This document shows positions 8,838-18,222 of a stretch of DNA of 64,000 nucleotides, in pieces; the stretch's first letter is position 1; each line of letters begins with the position of its first letter. The DNA comes from an uncultured Clostridia bacterium (lineage in GTDB: Bacteria; Bacillota; Clostridia; Oscillospirales; Acutalibacteraceae). Where the stretch lies: the NCBI GenBank assembly GCA_947166625.1, contig CAMVEX010000002.1, forward strand, positions 1-64,000, given 5' to 3'. The translations under genes were made by a program, and so were the position numbers. A model generated the notes under the pieces. That model was not told the DNA's origin. It did not search any database and saw only the letters and a program-made list of their open reading frames with translations.

Positions 8838-9647
8838 TCATTCGACGCTCCCGTATTTTGCTATCATATCCGCTTCCATCCGGTCAACATCTATCCAATC
8901 GGATGTCTTTGAAACATAGCCCTTTTCAACGGCTTTTTCAAATTCATCGGCATTTCGGTAAGGGTAAAAGCCTTCGGGGCGCCCCTCATAATACTCGTTG
9001 ATCTTTTCATCATCAAAGGTATAAATAATATCGCCGTTATAGATTTCATCCGCTTCCTGCGCAGCGTAATCCCCGGGATCCATCACCGGACTTCCGCCGA
9101 AAACATTCCGCCTGATTTTTGCCCATTTCAGATTCGCCTTATCAAAATCCTCCCTCGAAATATCAAAGTGTTGAACGAAAGCCTTCATCGCCATTTCGTC
9201 GGAATCGCCCCGGCTTTGATCAAATTTATCATACCATCTTTCGTATTCCTCTTCTTTCACGATTTGCGCAAAAGGCTCCGGAATATCATAATAAATCATT
9301 CTGTATTTCATCCCGGAAAATGCTGCCGTGCTTTCCTCGGCGCTTTTGGTGATTCCGTCTTTTACCGCTTGTGCCCCGACATTGGAATAACCTCTTCCGT
9401 AGTTTGTTTTTGAATTCTGTGATGAATAATCCTCATCGGCTTCGACATAGTTATATTCCGCAGGATCCGCGGATTTGGCTCCGAGATCAAGTCTTCCGCT
9501 TGAAACAGCGCCGATAACAATGCAGACCGTCAAAACCGCCGCCGTCACTCCAGCCGCAGTTATCCGCTTTCTGATCACCGCGCGTTTTTCTTCGTATATA
9601 CGGACTTTATCCGCAACGCTTTTTGCCATTTCTTCACTCGTTTTCAT
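8838..9647 (-). CDS. Membrane-anchored putative anti-sigma factor of the second ECF system
   Basis: A 269-residue protein with a short basic cytoplasmic N-terminus (about 35 residues), one membrane segment (VTAAVLTVCIVIGAVSSG) and an acidic, Tyr-rich extracytoplasmic part of about 210 residues. No zinc anti-sigma motif and no known fold are recognised. The ATG at 9647 is chosen because AAGGAGGG sits 8-9 bases upstream; an in-frame start at 9668 lies upstream of that SD. It overlaps the sigma gene by 14 bases. The anti-sigma role is inferred from coupling and topology. Its exterior is larger than and unlike that of the first system, so the two probably sense different signals. Confidence 0.55.
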   Translation of the reverse strand: MKTSEEMAKSVADKVRIYEEKRAVIRKRITAAGVTAAVLTVCIVIGAVSSGRLDLGAKSADPAEYNYVEADEDYSSQNSKTNYGRGYSNVGAQAVKDGITKSAEESTAAFSGMKYRMIYYDIPEPFAQIVKEEEYERWYDKFDQSRGDSDEMAMKAFVQHFDISREDFDKANLKWAKIRRNVFGGSPVMDPGDYAAQEADEIYNGDIIYTFDDEKINEYYEGRPEGFYPYRNADEFEKAVEKGYVSKTSDWIDVDRMEADMIAKYGSVE

Positions 9648-10212
9648 AGATAAAGCCCTCCTTTTCAAGCTCTTTTTTCAGCGCGGCTCTCGCCCTGCTT
9701 ATCAGCATTTCAACAGAATGAACGCTCTTTTTGAGCACCGCTGCGGTCTCTTTGTTGCTAAGCCCTTCAAAATATGTGAGCCAGAGCGCCTCGCGGTATT
9801 CCGCCTTAAGTTTATTCATCGCTCTGTGAACTGTCAGCCTGCGCTCCTCACGGAAAAACTCCTCTTCAAGATTTTGCTCATCCGCCAAATCATAGTGGCT
9901 GTCCAAAGGCTCCGTTCGGCGGCGTTTTTCCTTCCTGAGATGATCGATGGCAAGATTCCTGCCGATTGTATAGAGCCAGGTCTTGAATGATGCTCCGCCT
10001 TTATTCTTCGGCTTTTTGATAAAAAGGCGCACGAAGGTATCCTCGGCAAGCTCCTCGGCGGTGTCAAGATTTTTTACATAGCCGTTCAGATAAAGAATCA
10101 GCCCGTCTTTATATTCGGTTATTATTTCCTCAAGCGCGCCCGCGTCCCCTTTGAGAAAACGGCTGTAAGCGTCGGAGCTGCCGCTCAAACCGATCACCCT
10201 TTCATCTTTCAT
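9634..10212 (-). CDS. ECF-family RNA polymerase sigma factor
   Basis: A 192-residue sigma-70 family ECF factor. Region 2 (about residues 25-95) contains AEELAEDTFVRLF and the -10-binding WLYTIGRNLAIDHLRKEKRR helix. Region 4 (about 125-185) contains LKAEYREALWLTYFEGLSNKETAAVLKKS and the recognition helix VEMLISRARAAL. It shares little beyond these motifs with the ECF factor at 165-644. The SD before the ATG at 10212 is weak. It appears to be transcribed from a sigma-A promoter rather than autoregulated, unlike the first system. Confidence 0.9.
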   Translation of the reverse strand: MKDERVIGLSGSSDAYSRFLKGDAGALEEIITEYKDGLILYLNGYVKNLDTAEELAEDTFVRLFIKKPKNKGGASFKTWLYTIGRNLAIDHLRKEKRRRTEPLDSHYDLADEQNLEEEFFREERRLTVHRAMNKLKAEYREALWLTYFEGLSNKETAAVLKKSVHSVEMLISRARAALKKELEKEGFIYENE

Positions 10213-10254
10213 TATTTTAACGAATTCCGGGAAAAGACCTCACACTTTTGATCC

Positions 10255-10283
10255 ATTATATCAGTTTATTGATTTTATTTCAA
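10255..10283 (-). promoter_or_regulatory. Sigma-A promoter of the second ECF operon
   Basis: On the minus strand TTGAAA (10283-10278), a 17-base spacer and a perfect TATAAT (10260-10255). It is nearly back-to-back with the plus-strand promoter at 10286-10314. Confidence 0.75.
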
Positions 10284-10285
10284 TA

Positions 10286-10314
10286 TTGCGCCGCGGCAAA
10301 CGATATGTTATATT
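10286..10314 (+). promoter_or_regulatory. Sigma-A promoter of the amidohydrolase gene
   Basis: TTGCGC (10286-10291), a 17-base spacer and TATATT (10309-10314). The two divergent -35 boxes lie 2 bases apart, so polymerase binding on the two sides should interfere. Confidence 0.55.
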
Positions 10315-10336
10315 ATTGCGGAAAGGGCTGATAAAA

Positions 10337-11134
10337 ATGATAATAGATTTTCACACTCATTGTTTCCCCGATTTCCTTGCCGAAAAGACAACGGAAATTC
10401 TCCGCCGGCGGAGCGGGATACTCAGACCTGCACACAGCGGGACCGCGGCTTCGCTTCTGAATACTGCAAAACGAGCGGGCGTTGATCACAGCGTTGTTTT
10501 GAATATAGCGACAAATCCCCATCAGCAGACAAAGGTGAATGATTTTGCGATCTCTCTGCTGAATACCGAAGGGATAATTCCGTTCGGCTCCGTTCACCCC
10601 GAAAGCGAAAACGCGCTCAGTGAGCTTGACAGGCTTTATGATGCAGGCATACGCGGCATAAAATTTCATCCCGATTATCAGGGTTTTTACTGCGATGAGG
10701 ACAGAATGCTCCCGATATATGAAAAAATCGGCAGACTCGGTTTTATCACCGTATTTCACTGCGGGCTTGATATGGGCATCCCCCTGCCGATCCACTGCAA
10801 CGCAAAAAGGCTCGGGGAGATACTCCCCTCTTTCTCGGGCGCTCCCGTGATCGCCGCTCATTTCGGAGGCTTCGGCGACTGTGAGAATGTTGAAAAATAT
10901 CTCTGCGGCAAAGATGTTTATCTTGATACCGCGTATTGCTCGGGCGTTCTTCCGCCCGCGGCAGCGAAGGAAATAATCGCGATCCACGGCGCAGACAGGA
11001 TCCTCATGGCGAGCGACTCCCCCTGGAACGACCCTGCCGACAGCATTGAGCTGATCAAATTCTTTGAACTTTCGGATGAAGATGAGGCAAAGATCCTCGG
11101 CGAAAACGCGGCAAGACTTCTTAATATAAATTGA
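10337..11134 (+). CDS. Amidohydrolase family metal-dependent hydrolase
   Basis: A 265-residue TIM-barrel hydrolase of the amidohydrolase-2 (ACMSD-like) type. Metal ligands are visible in order: DFHTH at residues 4-8, KFHPDYQGF near 115, FHCG near 145, AAHFGG near 180 and the final aspartate in MASDSPWND near 230. The ATG at 10337 directly precedes the IIDFHTH strand and has GAAAGGG upstream; in-frame codons back to 10286 overlap the promoter. The substrate is unknown; close relatives are usually annotated only as metal-dependent hydrolases. It is a single-gene unit. Confidence 0.82.
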   Translation: MIIDFHTHCFPDFLAEKTTEILRRRSGILRPAHSGTAASLLNTAKRAGVDHSVVLNIATNPHQQTKVNDFAISLLNTEGIIPFGSVHPESENALSELDRLYDAGIRGIKFHPDYQGFYCDEDRMLPIYEKIGRLGFITVFHCGLDMGIPLPIHCNAKRLGEILPSFSGAPVIAAHFGGFGDCENVEKYLCGKDVYLDTAYCSGVLPPAAAKEIIAIHGADRILMASDSPWNDPADSIELIKFFELSDEDEAKILGENAARLLNIN

Positions 11135-11150
11135 AAAAATGATGATAAAA

Positions 11151-11180
11151 ATTATCCGGACAGTCTTTCGACTGCCCGGA
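11151..11180 (-). terminator. Terminator of the PFOR gene (possibly bidirectional)
   Basis: An 11-base-pair stem at 11155-11180. Read on the minus strand it closes with a GAAA tetraloop, its one imperfect pair is a G-U wobble, and it is followed by TAATTTTTAT. On the plus strand that pair is an A-C mismatch. This shows it evolved mainly to terminate the PFOR transcript, but it also lies just after the convergent amidohydrolase. Confidence 0.8.
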
Positions 11181-11199
11181 ATTTGTGTTTATAATGCGA

Positions 11200-14100
11200 T
11201 TATTCGGCATCTGTATGAGGAGCATAGAGATCCTTGAGACGGAGCAGGTGAGCATATCTCTCGACGGAGGTCTTTTCAGCCTTGTCAAAGAGAGCCTCGG
11301 CTCTGTCGGGGAATGCGCGGGTAAGTGATGAATAACGCGCTTCGTTCATGATGAAATCTCTGTAGCTTGCGGTAGCGGGCTTGGAATCGATGGTAAACGG
11401 ATTCTTGCCCTCCGCCTTGAGAGCGGGATTATAGCGGAAGAGGTTCCAGTATCCGCAATCAACAGCCTTCTTCATCTCGGACTGGCAGTTGGTCATGCCG
11501 CCCTTGATCGAATGCATCTCGCAGGGTGCATAAGCGATGATGATCGACGGGCCGTGATATGCCTCAGCCTCATTGAGAGCCTTGATAGTCTGGTTGTTAT
11601 CGGCGCCCATAGCGATCTGTGCAACATAAACATAGCCGTAGCTCATTGCGATCTCTGCAAGGCTCTTCTTGGCAACCTCTTTACCTGCCGCCGCAAACTG
11701 AGCGACCTGGCCGATATTGGAAGCCTTTGAAGCCTGTCCGCCGGTGTTGGAGTAAACCTCGGTATCAAATACCATGATGTTGACATCTTCGCCGGAAGCG
11801 AGAACATGGTCAACACCGCCGAAGCCGATATCATATGCCCAGCCGTCGCCGCCGAAGATCCATACGGACTTCTTGGCGAGGTATTCTTTATTTGCAACGA
11901 TGGCTTTGCAGTTTTCACAATCTCTGTCTTTGATAGCCTCAACAAGAGCGTCTGCCGCTGCGGCATTTGCCTTGCCGTCTTCGAGAGTATCAAGATAAGC
12001 CTGCGCAGCAGCCTTAGCGTTTTCGGGAGCATTCTCGCTCTCTGCGATATGCTTAACTCTCTCTATAAGAGAATTGCGGACTGCCTTTTGGCCGAGATAC
12101 ATACCGTAACCGTGCTCTGCGTTATCTTCAAAGAGGGAGTTTGCCCAAGCGGGGCCGTGACCCTTCTTATCAACGGTGTAGGGCGATGTTGCCGCGGGGC
12201 CGCCCCAGATGGACGAACAGCCGGTGGCGTTTGAAATATACATTCTGTCGCCGAAGAGCTGGGTGATAAGGCGCGCATAAGAAGTCTCGGCGCAGCCTGC
12301 ACATGAGCCGGAGAACTCAAGAAGCGGGGTCTTATACTGGCTGCCGATCACGGTATTGTCGGCAAGATCTTCTTTGACGGAAACATTGGCAACCATATAA
12401 TCGAATACGGGCTGCATTGCATCCTGGCTCTCTCTTGAAACCATGGTGAGCGAATTTGTCGGGCAGACGCCGATACATACGCCGCATCCCATACAATCAA
12501 GCGGAGAAACCGCGAGGGTGTATTTATAGGAATCTTTGCCCTTGCCCTTCTTGGGAACGATAATTGCGTTCTCGGGAGCGTTTGCCGCTTCCTCTTCGGT
12601 GAGGGCATAAGGTCTGATGGTAGCGTGCGGGCAGACATAGGAGCACTTGTTGCACTGTGCGCAGGTCTCGCCGTTCCATGCGGGAACATTGACTGCAACG
12701 CCGCGCTTCTCATAAGCGGCAGCGCCCTGCTCGAAGGTACCGTCAACATGATCCATAAACGCGGAAACGGGAAGTGAATCGCCGTTCATGGCGCCTACGG
12801 GCTTCATGATGCTGTCAACCTGCTTAACGAGCTTCGCGGGGCCGTTTTCGGCGGCTGCTTCGCAGGTATCGACCGCGTTTGCCCAATCTGCGGGCACTTC
12901 GATCTTCTTATAGGCGGATGCGCCGAGATCGATAGCCTTCTCATTCATTTCGACTATCTCTTTGCCCTTCTTCATGAACTTCTGGGCTTTTTCTTTCATA
13001 TAGCCGATAGCTTCCTCTTCGGGAAGGATCTTTGAAAGTGAGAAGAAAGCGGACTGAAGGATCGTATTTGTACGCTTGCCGAGGCCGATCTGGGCGGCAA
13101 GGTCGATAGCGTTGACCGTGTAAAGCTGAATGTTGTTTGCGGCAATATATCTCTTTGCTTCTGCATTGAGCTTCTCGCCGAGTTCTTTCTCATCCCACTG
13201 GCAGTTGATAAGGAAAACGCCGCCGGGCTTGACATCGTTGACCATCTTGAATCCCTTTTCAACATAGGAGGGATTGTGGCAGGCAACGAAGTTTGCCTTA
13301 TTGATGTAATAGGGGCTTCTGATGGGCTCGTCACCGAAACGCAGATGGCTGATGGTAACGCCGCCGGTCTTTTTGGAGTCATACTGGAAATATGCCTGAA
13401 CATACTTATCGGTATGGTCGCCTATGATCTTGATGGAGTCCTTGTTTGCGCCGACGGTACCGTCGCCGCCGAGGCCCCAGAATTTGCACTCGATGGTGCT
13501 TGCGGCCGCAGTGTTGGGAGCTTCTTTTTCTTCAAGTGAAAGGCAGGTAACATCATCATTGATGCCGAGAGTGAAATTATGCTTGGGAGCATCTTTTGAA
13601 AGCTCGTCATATACTGCGAATACGCTTGCGGGAGGAGTATCCTTTGAGCCGAGGCCGTATCTGCCGCCGACGATCTTTATATCAGCCCTGCCCTGAGCGG
13701 CAAGAGCGGCAACAACATCGAGATAAAGAGGCTCGCCGAGAGCGCCGGGCTCCTTAGTCCTGTCAAGAACGGCGATCTTCTTTGCCGAAGCGGGGATCGC
13801 GGCTGCAAGTTTTTCCGCTGAGAAGGGTCTGTAAAGACGGACCTTTACGAGGCCGACCTTTTCGCCCTTGGCGGTAAGATAATCTATAACTTCCTCAGCT
13901 ACGTCGCAGATCGAGCCCATGGCGATGATAACTCTTTCGGCATCGGGGGCGCCGTAGTAATTGAAGAGCTGATAGTTTGTGCCGAGCTTTGCGTTGACCT
14001 TCTGCATATATTCCTCGACAACGGCGGGAAGCTCGTCATAATACTTATTGCAGGCTTCTCTGTGCTGGAAGAAAATATCGCCGTTTTCGTGTGAGCCGCG

Positions 14101-14745
14101 CATTACGGGTCTCTCGGGGTTGAGAGCGCGCTTGCGGAACGCTTCAACAGCGTCCATATCGCACATTTCCTTGAGATCTGCATAATCCCAGACGGAAATC
14201 TTCTGAATTTCGTGGGAGGTACGGAAACCGTCAAAGAAGTTGATGAAAGGAACTCTGCCCTTGATAGCCGCAAGATGAGCTACCGCACCGAGATCCATAA
14301 CTTCCTGCGTATTGGTTTCTGCGAGCATTGCAAAACCGGTCTGACGGCAGGCATATACATCCGAATGATCGCCGAAAATGTTAAGAGCGTGAGACGCCAC
14401 GGTACGGGCGGAAACATGGAATACGCCGGGAAGAAGCTCGCCGGCTATCTTATACATATTGGGGATCATGAGGAGAAGTCCCTGAGACGCGGTGTAGGTA
14501 GTTGTGAGAGCGCCCGCGGCAAGTGAGCCGTGAACCGTACCCGCTGCACCGGCTTCCGATTGCATCTCGGCTACCTTTACGGTATTTCCGAAAATATTCT
14601 TGAGTCCTTTTGCCGACCACTGGTCAACATAGTCTGCCATGGGGCTGGACGGAGTAATCGGATAAATGCCGGCTACTTCCGTAAAGGCATAGGAAACATG
14701 AGCCGCCGCCTGGTTGCCATCCATGGTGATCTTTTTTCTTTCCAT
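11200..14745 (-). CDS. nifJ: Pyruvate:ferredoxin (flavodoxin) oxidoreductase
   Basis: A 1181-residue single-chain PFOR, the usual length. It oxidises pyruvate with CoA to acetyl-CoA and CO2 and reduces ferredoxin, using thiamine diphosphate and three 4Fe-4S clusters. The N-terminal domain has YPITPSSPMADYVD near residue 30. The ferredoxin-like domain has CAQCNKCSYVCPHATIRPY and CMGCGVCIGVCPTNS. The C-terminal part has the CAGCAETSY cluster/ThDP region and GGDGWAYDIGFGG, which contains the ThDP/Mg motif. GGAGGT lies 8 bases before the ATG. It is a monocistronic unit and the main pyruvate-oxidising enzyme visible here, which indicates strict anaerobic fermentation. Confidence 0.97.
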   Translation of the reverse strand: MERKKITMDGNQAAAHVSYAFTEVAGIYPITPSSPMADYVDQWSAKGLKNIFGNTVKVAEMQSEAGAAGTVHGSLAAGALTTTYTASQGLLLMIPNMYKIAGELLPGVFHVSARTVASHALNIFGDHSDVYACRQTGFAMLAETNTQEVMDLGAVAHLAAIKGRVPFINFFDGFRTSHEIQKISVWDYADLKEMCDMDAVEAFRKRALNPERPVMRGSHENGDIFFQHREACNKYYDELPAVVEEYMQKVNAKLGTNYQLFNYYGAPDAERVIIAMGSICDVAEEVIDYLTAKGEKVGLVKVRLYRPFSAEKLAAAIPASAKKIAVLDRTKEPGALGEPLYLDVVAALAAQGRADIKIVGGRYGLGSKDTPPASVFAVYDELSKDAPKHNFTLGINDDVTCLSLEEKEAPNTAAASTIECKFWGLGGDGTVGANKDSIKIIGDHTDKYVQAYFQYDSKKTGGVTISHLRFGDEPIRSPYYINKANFVACHNPSYVEKGFKMVNDVKPGGVFLINCQWDEKELGEKLNAEAKRYIAANNIQLYTVNAIDLAAQIGLGKRTNTILQSAFFSLSKILPEEEAIGYMKEKAQKFMKKGKEIVEMNEKAIDLGASAYKKIEVPADWANAVDTCEAAAENGPAKLVKQVDSIMKPVGAMNGDSLPVSAFMDHVDGTFEQGAAAYEKRGVAVNVPAWNGETCAQCNKCSYVCPHATIRPYALTEEEAANAPENAIIVPKKGKGKDSYKYTLAVSPLDCMGCGVCIGVCPTNSLTMVSRESQDAMQPVFDYMVANVSVKEDLADNTVIGSQYKTPLLEFSGSCAGCAETSYARLITQLFGDRMYISNATGCSSIWGGPAATSPYTVDKKGHGPAWANSLFEDNAEHGYGMYLGQKAVRNSLIERVKHIAESENAPENAKAAAQAYLDTLEDGKANAAAADALVEAIKDRDCENCKAIVANKEYLAKKSVWIFGGDGWAYDIGFGGVDHVLASGEDVNIMVFDTEVYSNTGGQASKASNIGQVAQFAAAGKEVAKKSLAEIAMSYGYVYVAQIAMGADNNQTIKALNEAEAYHGPSIIIAYAPCEMHSIKGGMTNCQSEMKKAVDCGYWNLFRYNPALKAEGKNPFTIDSKPATASYRDFIMNEARYSSLTRAFPDRAEALFDKAEKTSVERYAHLLRLKDLYAPHTDAE

Positions 14746-14802
14746 AAGATGTTACCTCCAAAAATTGTGTGCAAATTTAATAAGTGAAAAACACCATTGA
14801 AT

Positions 14803-14831
14803 ATTTTATCATCATCATTCTGTTTTGTAAA
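14803..14831 (-). promoter_or_regulatory. Sigma-A promoter of the PFOR gene
   Basis: On the minus strand TTTACA (14831-14826), a 17-base spacer and TAAAAT (14808-14803), giving a leader of about 50 bases. The surrounding 14760-14960 stretch is very AT-rich (UP-element-like), which fits a highly expressed gene. Confidence 0.65.
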
Positions 14832-14927
14832 TAATTATTTTTTATATTTTTATAAAGTTTTACATGTTATTTTTACCACAACTCGCCCAATTTATTTATT
14901 ATTATTATACAAAATAATAACAATTTC

Positions 14928-14956
14928 TTGACTTTACACTTGAAATAGTATAATAT
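14928..14956 (+). promoter_or_regulatory. Sigma-A promoter of the RNase Y operon
   Basis: TTGACT (14928-14933) with TATAAT at 14949-14954 (15-base spacer), or TAATAT at 14951-14956 (17-base spacer). The start would lie about 105 bases before the rny start codon. Together with the PFOR promoter it accounts for the 14746-15065 gap. Confidence 0.65.
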
Positions 14957-14984
14957 TTTCGTAATGGTGTCAATTTGTGCCTTT

Positions 14985-15000
14985 GCGGGAGCGATCCCGC
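14985..15000 (+). other. GNRA-capped hairpin in the rny leader
   Basis: A perfect 6-base-pair stem GCGGGA / TCCCGC with a GCGA tetraloop and no following T-run, located inside the predicted 5' leader of rny about 65 bases before the start codon. It is not a terminator. It could stabilise the transcript or serve as a processing or binding site. Confidence 0.5.
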
Positions 15001-15065
15001 TGCACCATATATAATTTTATCTTATTCAGATACTCAAGATATTTGAACGAAAGGAGGAATCCGAA

Positions 15066-16625
15066 TTGCACTTTGATCTTATCAGCCTTCTTATCGGCAT
15101 CGTTGCCGGTCTGATAATCGGCGCTGTCGTCGGTTTCGTTGCCGGCGGAGCCCACAGAAAGAAGGTTGCGGAGGCTGCGATCGGCTCGGCTGAGAAGGAA
15201 GCGAATAAAATCCTCAGCGATGCGATAGCAAGCGCCGAAGCAAAGAAAAAAGAATCAATTCTCGAAGCAAAAGACGAGATTCATAAGCAGAGATCCGAAA
15301 CAGAAAAAGAACTTCGCGAAAGAAGAAAAGAAGTCACACGCCTTGAGCAGCGCATTACTCAAAAGGAGGAGGCACTGGATAAAAAGACGAATAACCTCGA
15401 AAAGAAAGAGGAGATCCTCGAATCCAAAATCAAGACGGCTGACGAAAAGCTTACCGAAATCGAAAGTCTTAAAAAGAGCGAACTCGATATTCTCGAAAGA
15501 ATTTCGGGTTTCTCTCAGGAAGAGGCGAAATCCTACATCATCAAGCAGCTTGACGAAAAGCTTGATCACGAAAAAGCGGTCAAGATCAAGGAATATGAGC
15601 AAAAGACAAGAGATGATGCGGATAATATCGCCAGAGAGATACTCAGCACCGCAATTCAGCGCTGCGCGGCAGACCACGCCAGCGAAGCCACAGTATCGGC
15701 CGTTCCTCTGCCCAATGATGAAATGAAGGGCAGAATAATCGGCAGAGAGGGCAGGAATGTCAGGACCCTCGAAATGATCACGGGCGTCAGCTTCATTATC
15801 GACGACACACCCGAGGTGATCACGATTTCCTCATTTGATCCCGTTCGCAGGGAGATAGCGAGGATCACTCTTGAAAAGCTCATACAGGACGGCAGGATTC
15901 ATCCCGCAAGAATAGAGGAGCTTTATGAAAAAGCAAAGCGCGAGGTCGAGCAGACCATCAAGCAGACGGGCGAAAAAGCCGTTATCGAGGCAAATGTAGG
16001 CAACGTCAACCCCGAGATAGTCAAGCTTCTCGGCAAGCTCAAATACCGCACCAGCTACGGCCAGAATGTGCTTAACCACTCCCTTGAAGTTTCCTCGCTC
16101 TGCGGGCTTATGGCTTCGGAGCTCGGCGTAGATGTCAAGCTCGCCAAGAGAGCCGGTCTTCTTCACGATATCGGCAAGGCCCTTGACCACGAAATGGAGG
16201 GCACTCATATCCAGCTCGGCGCTGAATTCGCCAAAAAATACAGAGAAAACGATACGATCGTCAACGCCATTGAGGCTCACCACGGCACAGTTGAGCCCAA
16301 GAGCACGGTTGCGGTCCTCGTCCAGGCGGCAGACGCCATCTCGGCGGCAAGACCCGGCGCGAGAAGAGAAGATCTTCAGAATTATATCAAGAGACTTGAA
16401 GCTCTCGAAAATATCGCCACCTCATTTGACGGAGTTGAGCGCTCATTCGCCATCCAGGCGGGCAGAGAAGTCAGGATCATCGTCAAGCCCGAGGTCGTCA
16501 ACGACGATAAAATGGTCATTCTCGCGAGAGAAATCGCAGAAAAAATCGAAAGCACTATGGAATATCCCGGCGAAATCAAGGTCAATCTCATCAGAGAGAC
16601 CCGCGCTTTCGGCGTAGCAAAATAA
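15066..16625 (+). CDS. rny: Ribonuclease Y
   Basis: A 519-residue membrane-anchored endoribonuclease that initiates mRNA decay in Firmicutes. It has an N-terminal membrane helix (about residues 5-28), a long charged coiled coil (about 35-200), a KH RNA-binding domain with the [13 protein letters not shown] loop (about 215-275), and an HD phosphohydrolase domain with [12 protein letters not shown] (about 365) and EAHHG. The start is a TTG at 15066 with AAGGAGG 8 bases upstream; no ATG fits before the membrane helix. It is followed by ymdB, the gene order conserved in many Firmicutes. Confidence 0.97.
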   Translation: MHFDLISLLIGIVAGLIIGAVVGFVAGGAHRKKVAEAAIGSAEKEANKILSDAIASAEAKKKESILEAKDEIHKQRSETEKELRERRKEVTRLEQRITQKEEALDKKTNNLEKKEEILESKIKTADEKLTEIESLKKSELDILERISGFSQEEAKSYIIKQLDEKLDHEKAVKIKEYEQKTRDDADNIAREILSTAIQRCAADHASEATVSAVPLPNDEMKGRIIGREGRNVRTLEMITGVSFIIDDTPEVITISSFDPVRREIARITLEKLIQDGRIHPARIEELYEKAKREVEQTIKQTGEKAVIEANVGNVNPEIVKLLGKLKYRTSYGQNVLNHSLEVSSLCGLMASELGVDVKLAKRAGLLHDIGKALDHEMEGTHIQLGAEFAKKYRENDTIVNAIEAHHGTVEPKSTVAVLVQAADAISAARPGARREDLQNYIKRLEALENIATSFDGVERSFAIQAGREVRIIVKPEVVNDDKMVILAREIAEKIESTMEYPGEIKVNLIRETRAFGVAK

Positions 16626-16634
16626 AACAGACAG

Positions 16635-16660
16635 GGGCTTGCTTGATTTTATGCAAGCCC
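16635..16660 (+). other. Intercistronic hairpin between rny and ymdB
   Basis: An 8-base-pair stem GGGCTTGC / GCAAGCCC with a 10-base loop, starting 9 bases after the rny stop. There is no T-run, so it is more likely an mRNA-stabilising or partial attenuation element than a terminator. Confidence 0.5.
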
Positions 16661-16689
16661 TTGAATATTCTCAAAGGAAAGAGACAGTT

Positions 16690-17457
16690 ATGGTTATATT
16701 CGCTGTAGGCGACATTGTTTCGGACTCAGGCTGTGAGTTCCTGCAAAAAAAGCTCCCCGCCTTCAAAAGGCTGAAGGGCATTGATTTTACGATAGTAAAC
16801 GGTGAAAACTCCGCGGTAGGCAACGGGATAACGCCCTGCTCCGCTCAGATGATTTTTGACGCAGGCGCCGATTTTATCACGACCGGAAATCATGTATTCA
16901 AGCGCAGAGAGATCTACACCTTTCTCGATGAAAATCCGAGAATAATAAGGCCCGCGAATTTTCATCCGCAGTCACCCGGAAGGGGCTATGAAATCATAGA
17001 CCTCGGCTACACTCGGATCTGCATAATAAATCTGTCCGGCAGAGTATATATGGATATGTGCGGCAATCCTTTTGAAACCGCGGATGAGATCCTGAGCAAA
17101 GTTGACTGCAAGATAAAAATAGTCGATTTTCACGCGGAGGCTACTGCGGAAAAGGGAGCTCTCGCACGGTATCTCGACGGCAGAGTTTCGGCGGTATTCG
17201 GCACTCATACCCATATCCAGACAAATGACGCCGCCATTCTCCCCTGCGGCACGGGATTCATAACGGATATCGGAATGACGGGGCCCGCAGATTCCGTTCT
17301 CGGAGTCAAGCCCGAGCTTTCCATCCATTATATGAAAACGGGTATGCCGACAAGATTTGACGCCGCGGGCGGAAGATGCAAAATGTGCGGCTGCATATTC
17401 GAAATAGATAATAAAACGGGCGTCTGCACCTGCGCAGAACCCGTAACGGTGGAGTGA
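16690..17457 (+). CDS. ymdB: YmdB-type metallophosphoesterase (TIGR00282 family)
   Basis: A 255-residue calcineurin-like phosphoesterase. In Bacillus, YmdB hydrolyses cyclic nucleotides such as 2',3'-cAMP and influences biofilm and motility decisions. Metal-binding motifs are in order: GDIVSDSG (residues 7-14), VNGENSAVGNGIT, TTGNHVF, DFHAEATAEK and GTHTHIQTND. The ATG at 16690 is chosen because AAGGAAAG lies before it and the protein begins directly with the first strand; an in-frame start at 16639 lies in the intercistronic hairpin. It is co-transcribed with rny, so RNA decay and cyclic-nucleotide turnover may be co-regulated. Confidence 0.9.
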   Translation: MVIFAVGDIVSDSGCEFLQKKLPAFKRLKGIDFTIVNGENSAVGNGITPCSAQMIFDAGADFITTGNHVFKRREIYTFLDENPRIIRPANFHPQSPGRGYEIIDLGYTRICIINLSGRVYMDMCGNPFETADEILSKVDCKIKIVDFHAEATAEKGALARYLDGRVSAVFGTHTHIQTNDAAILPCGTGFITDIGMTGPADSVLGVKPELSIHYMKTGMPTRFDAAGGRCKMCGCIFEIDNKTGVCTCAEPVTVE

Positions 17458-17460
17458 TCT

Positions 17461-18171
17461 ATGCAAAAGCTTCTCAGCTATATGCGCTCGGCGATCCAAA
17501 AATACGATATGATCGAGGACGGTGACAAAGTCGCCGTGGGAGTGAGCGCGGGGAAAGATTCTCTGTCTCTGCTGGCGGCCATGGCAAGGCTCCGCGATTT
17601 TTATCCGAAAAAATTTGAGCTTATCGCGATAACGATAGATATGCGCTTCGGCGATACCGACGGAGATTTCGGGGAAATAACCGAGTTCTGTGATAAGCTC
17701 GGCGTGGAATATCATATCATACCCACCAATCTTGAAAGACTGATTTTTGATGTGAGGAAAGAATCCAATCCCTGCTCCCTCTGCTCTAAAATGCGAAGAG
17801 GCGCATTAAATAAAAATGCCAAGGCTCTCGGATGCAATAAAGTGGCGCTCGGCCATCACCTCGACGATGTGGCTGAAACGCTGATTATGAATCTCTTTTC
17901 AAGCGCCTCTCTCGATTGCTTTATGCCCGTCACTTACCTTGACAGAAGCGATATCACCGTGATAAGACCTATGATATTCGCCAGAGAAAGCGACTGCGCG
18001 AGAACGGCGAGAAAGCTCGACCTGCCGGTCAAAAAAAGTTCCTGCCCCGAGGACGGCAAGACAGAACGCGAAGAAACAAAGCAGTTTCTTTCGTCACTTG
18101 AAAAGAAATACGGCAATATCCGCTCAAAAATTCTGCTCGCCATGCAAAATAAAGGCATCAACGGCTATTGA
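17461..18171 (+). CDS. PP-loop ATPase, TtcA-like tRNA thiolation protein
   Basis: A 236-residue adenine nucleotide alpha-hydrolase of the TtcA/TtuA group. The PP-loop is SAGKDS (residues 30-35), with alanine replacing the first glycine of the more common SGGKDS. A CxxC pair (CSLC, near residue 105) and a later Cys (SSCPEDG, near 198) are the expected ligands of the 4Fe-4S cluster. The GHHLDDVAET motif is intact. In this family the cluster supports 2-thiolation of tRNA. Which base is modified cannot be told from the sequence. It starts 3 bases after ymdB and ends the rny-ymdB operon. Confidence 0.8.
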   Translation: MQKLLSYMRSAIQKYDMIEDGDKVAVGVSAGKDSLSLLAAMARLRDFYPKKFELIAITIDMRFGDTDGDFGEITEFCDKLGVEYHIIPTNLERLIFDVRKESNPCSLCSKMRRGALNKNAKALGCNKVALGHHLDDVAETLIMNLFSSASLDCFMPVTYLDRSDITVIRPMIFARESDCARTARKLDLPVKKSSCPEDGKTEREETKQFLSSLEKKYGNIRSKILLAMQNKGINGY

Positions 18172-18178
18172 TATGGTA

Positions 18179-18210
18179 AAACCGGCGTCCCGAGGGGCGT
18201 CGGTTTATTA
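18179..18210 (+). terminator. Rho-independent terminator of the rny operon
   Basis: A 9-base-pair stem AAACCGGCG / CGTCGGTTT (18179-18206, one G-U pair) with a GC-rich loop and a broken T-tract (TTTATTATTTAT). It sits between convergent genes. Confidence 0.7.
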
Positions 18211-18222
18211 TTTATCTCGGTT

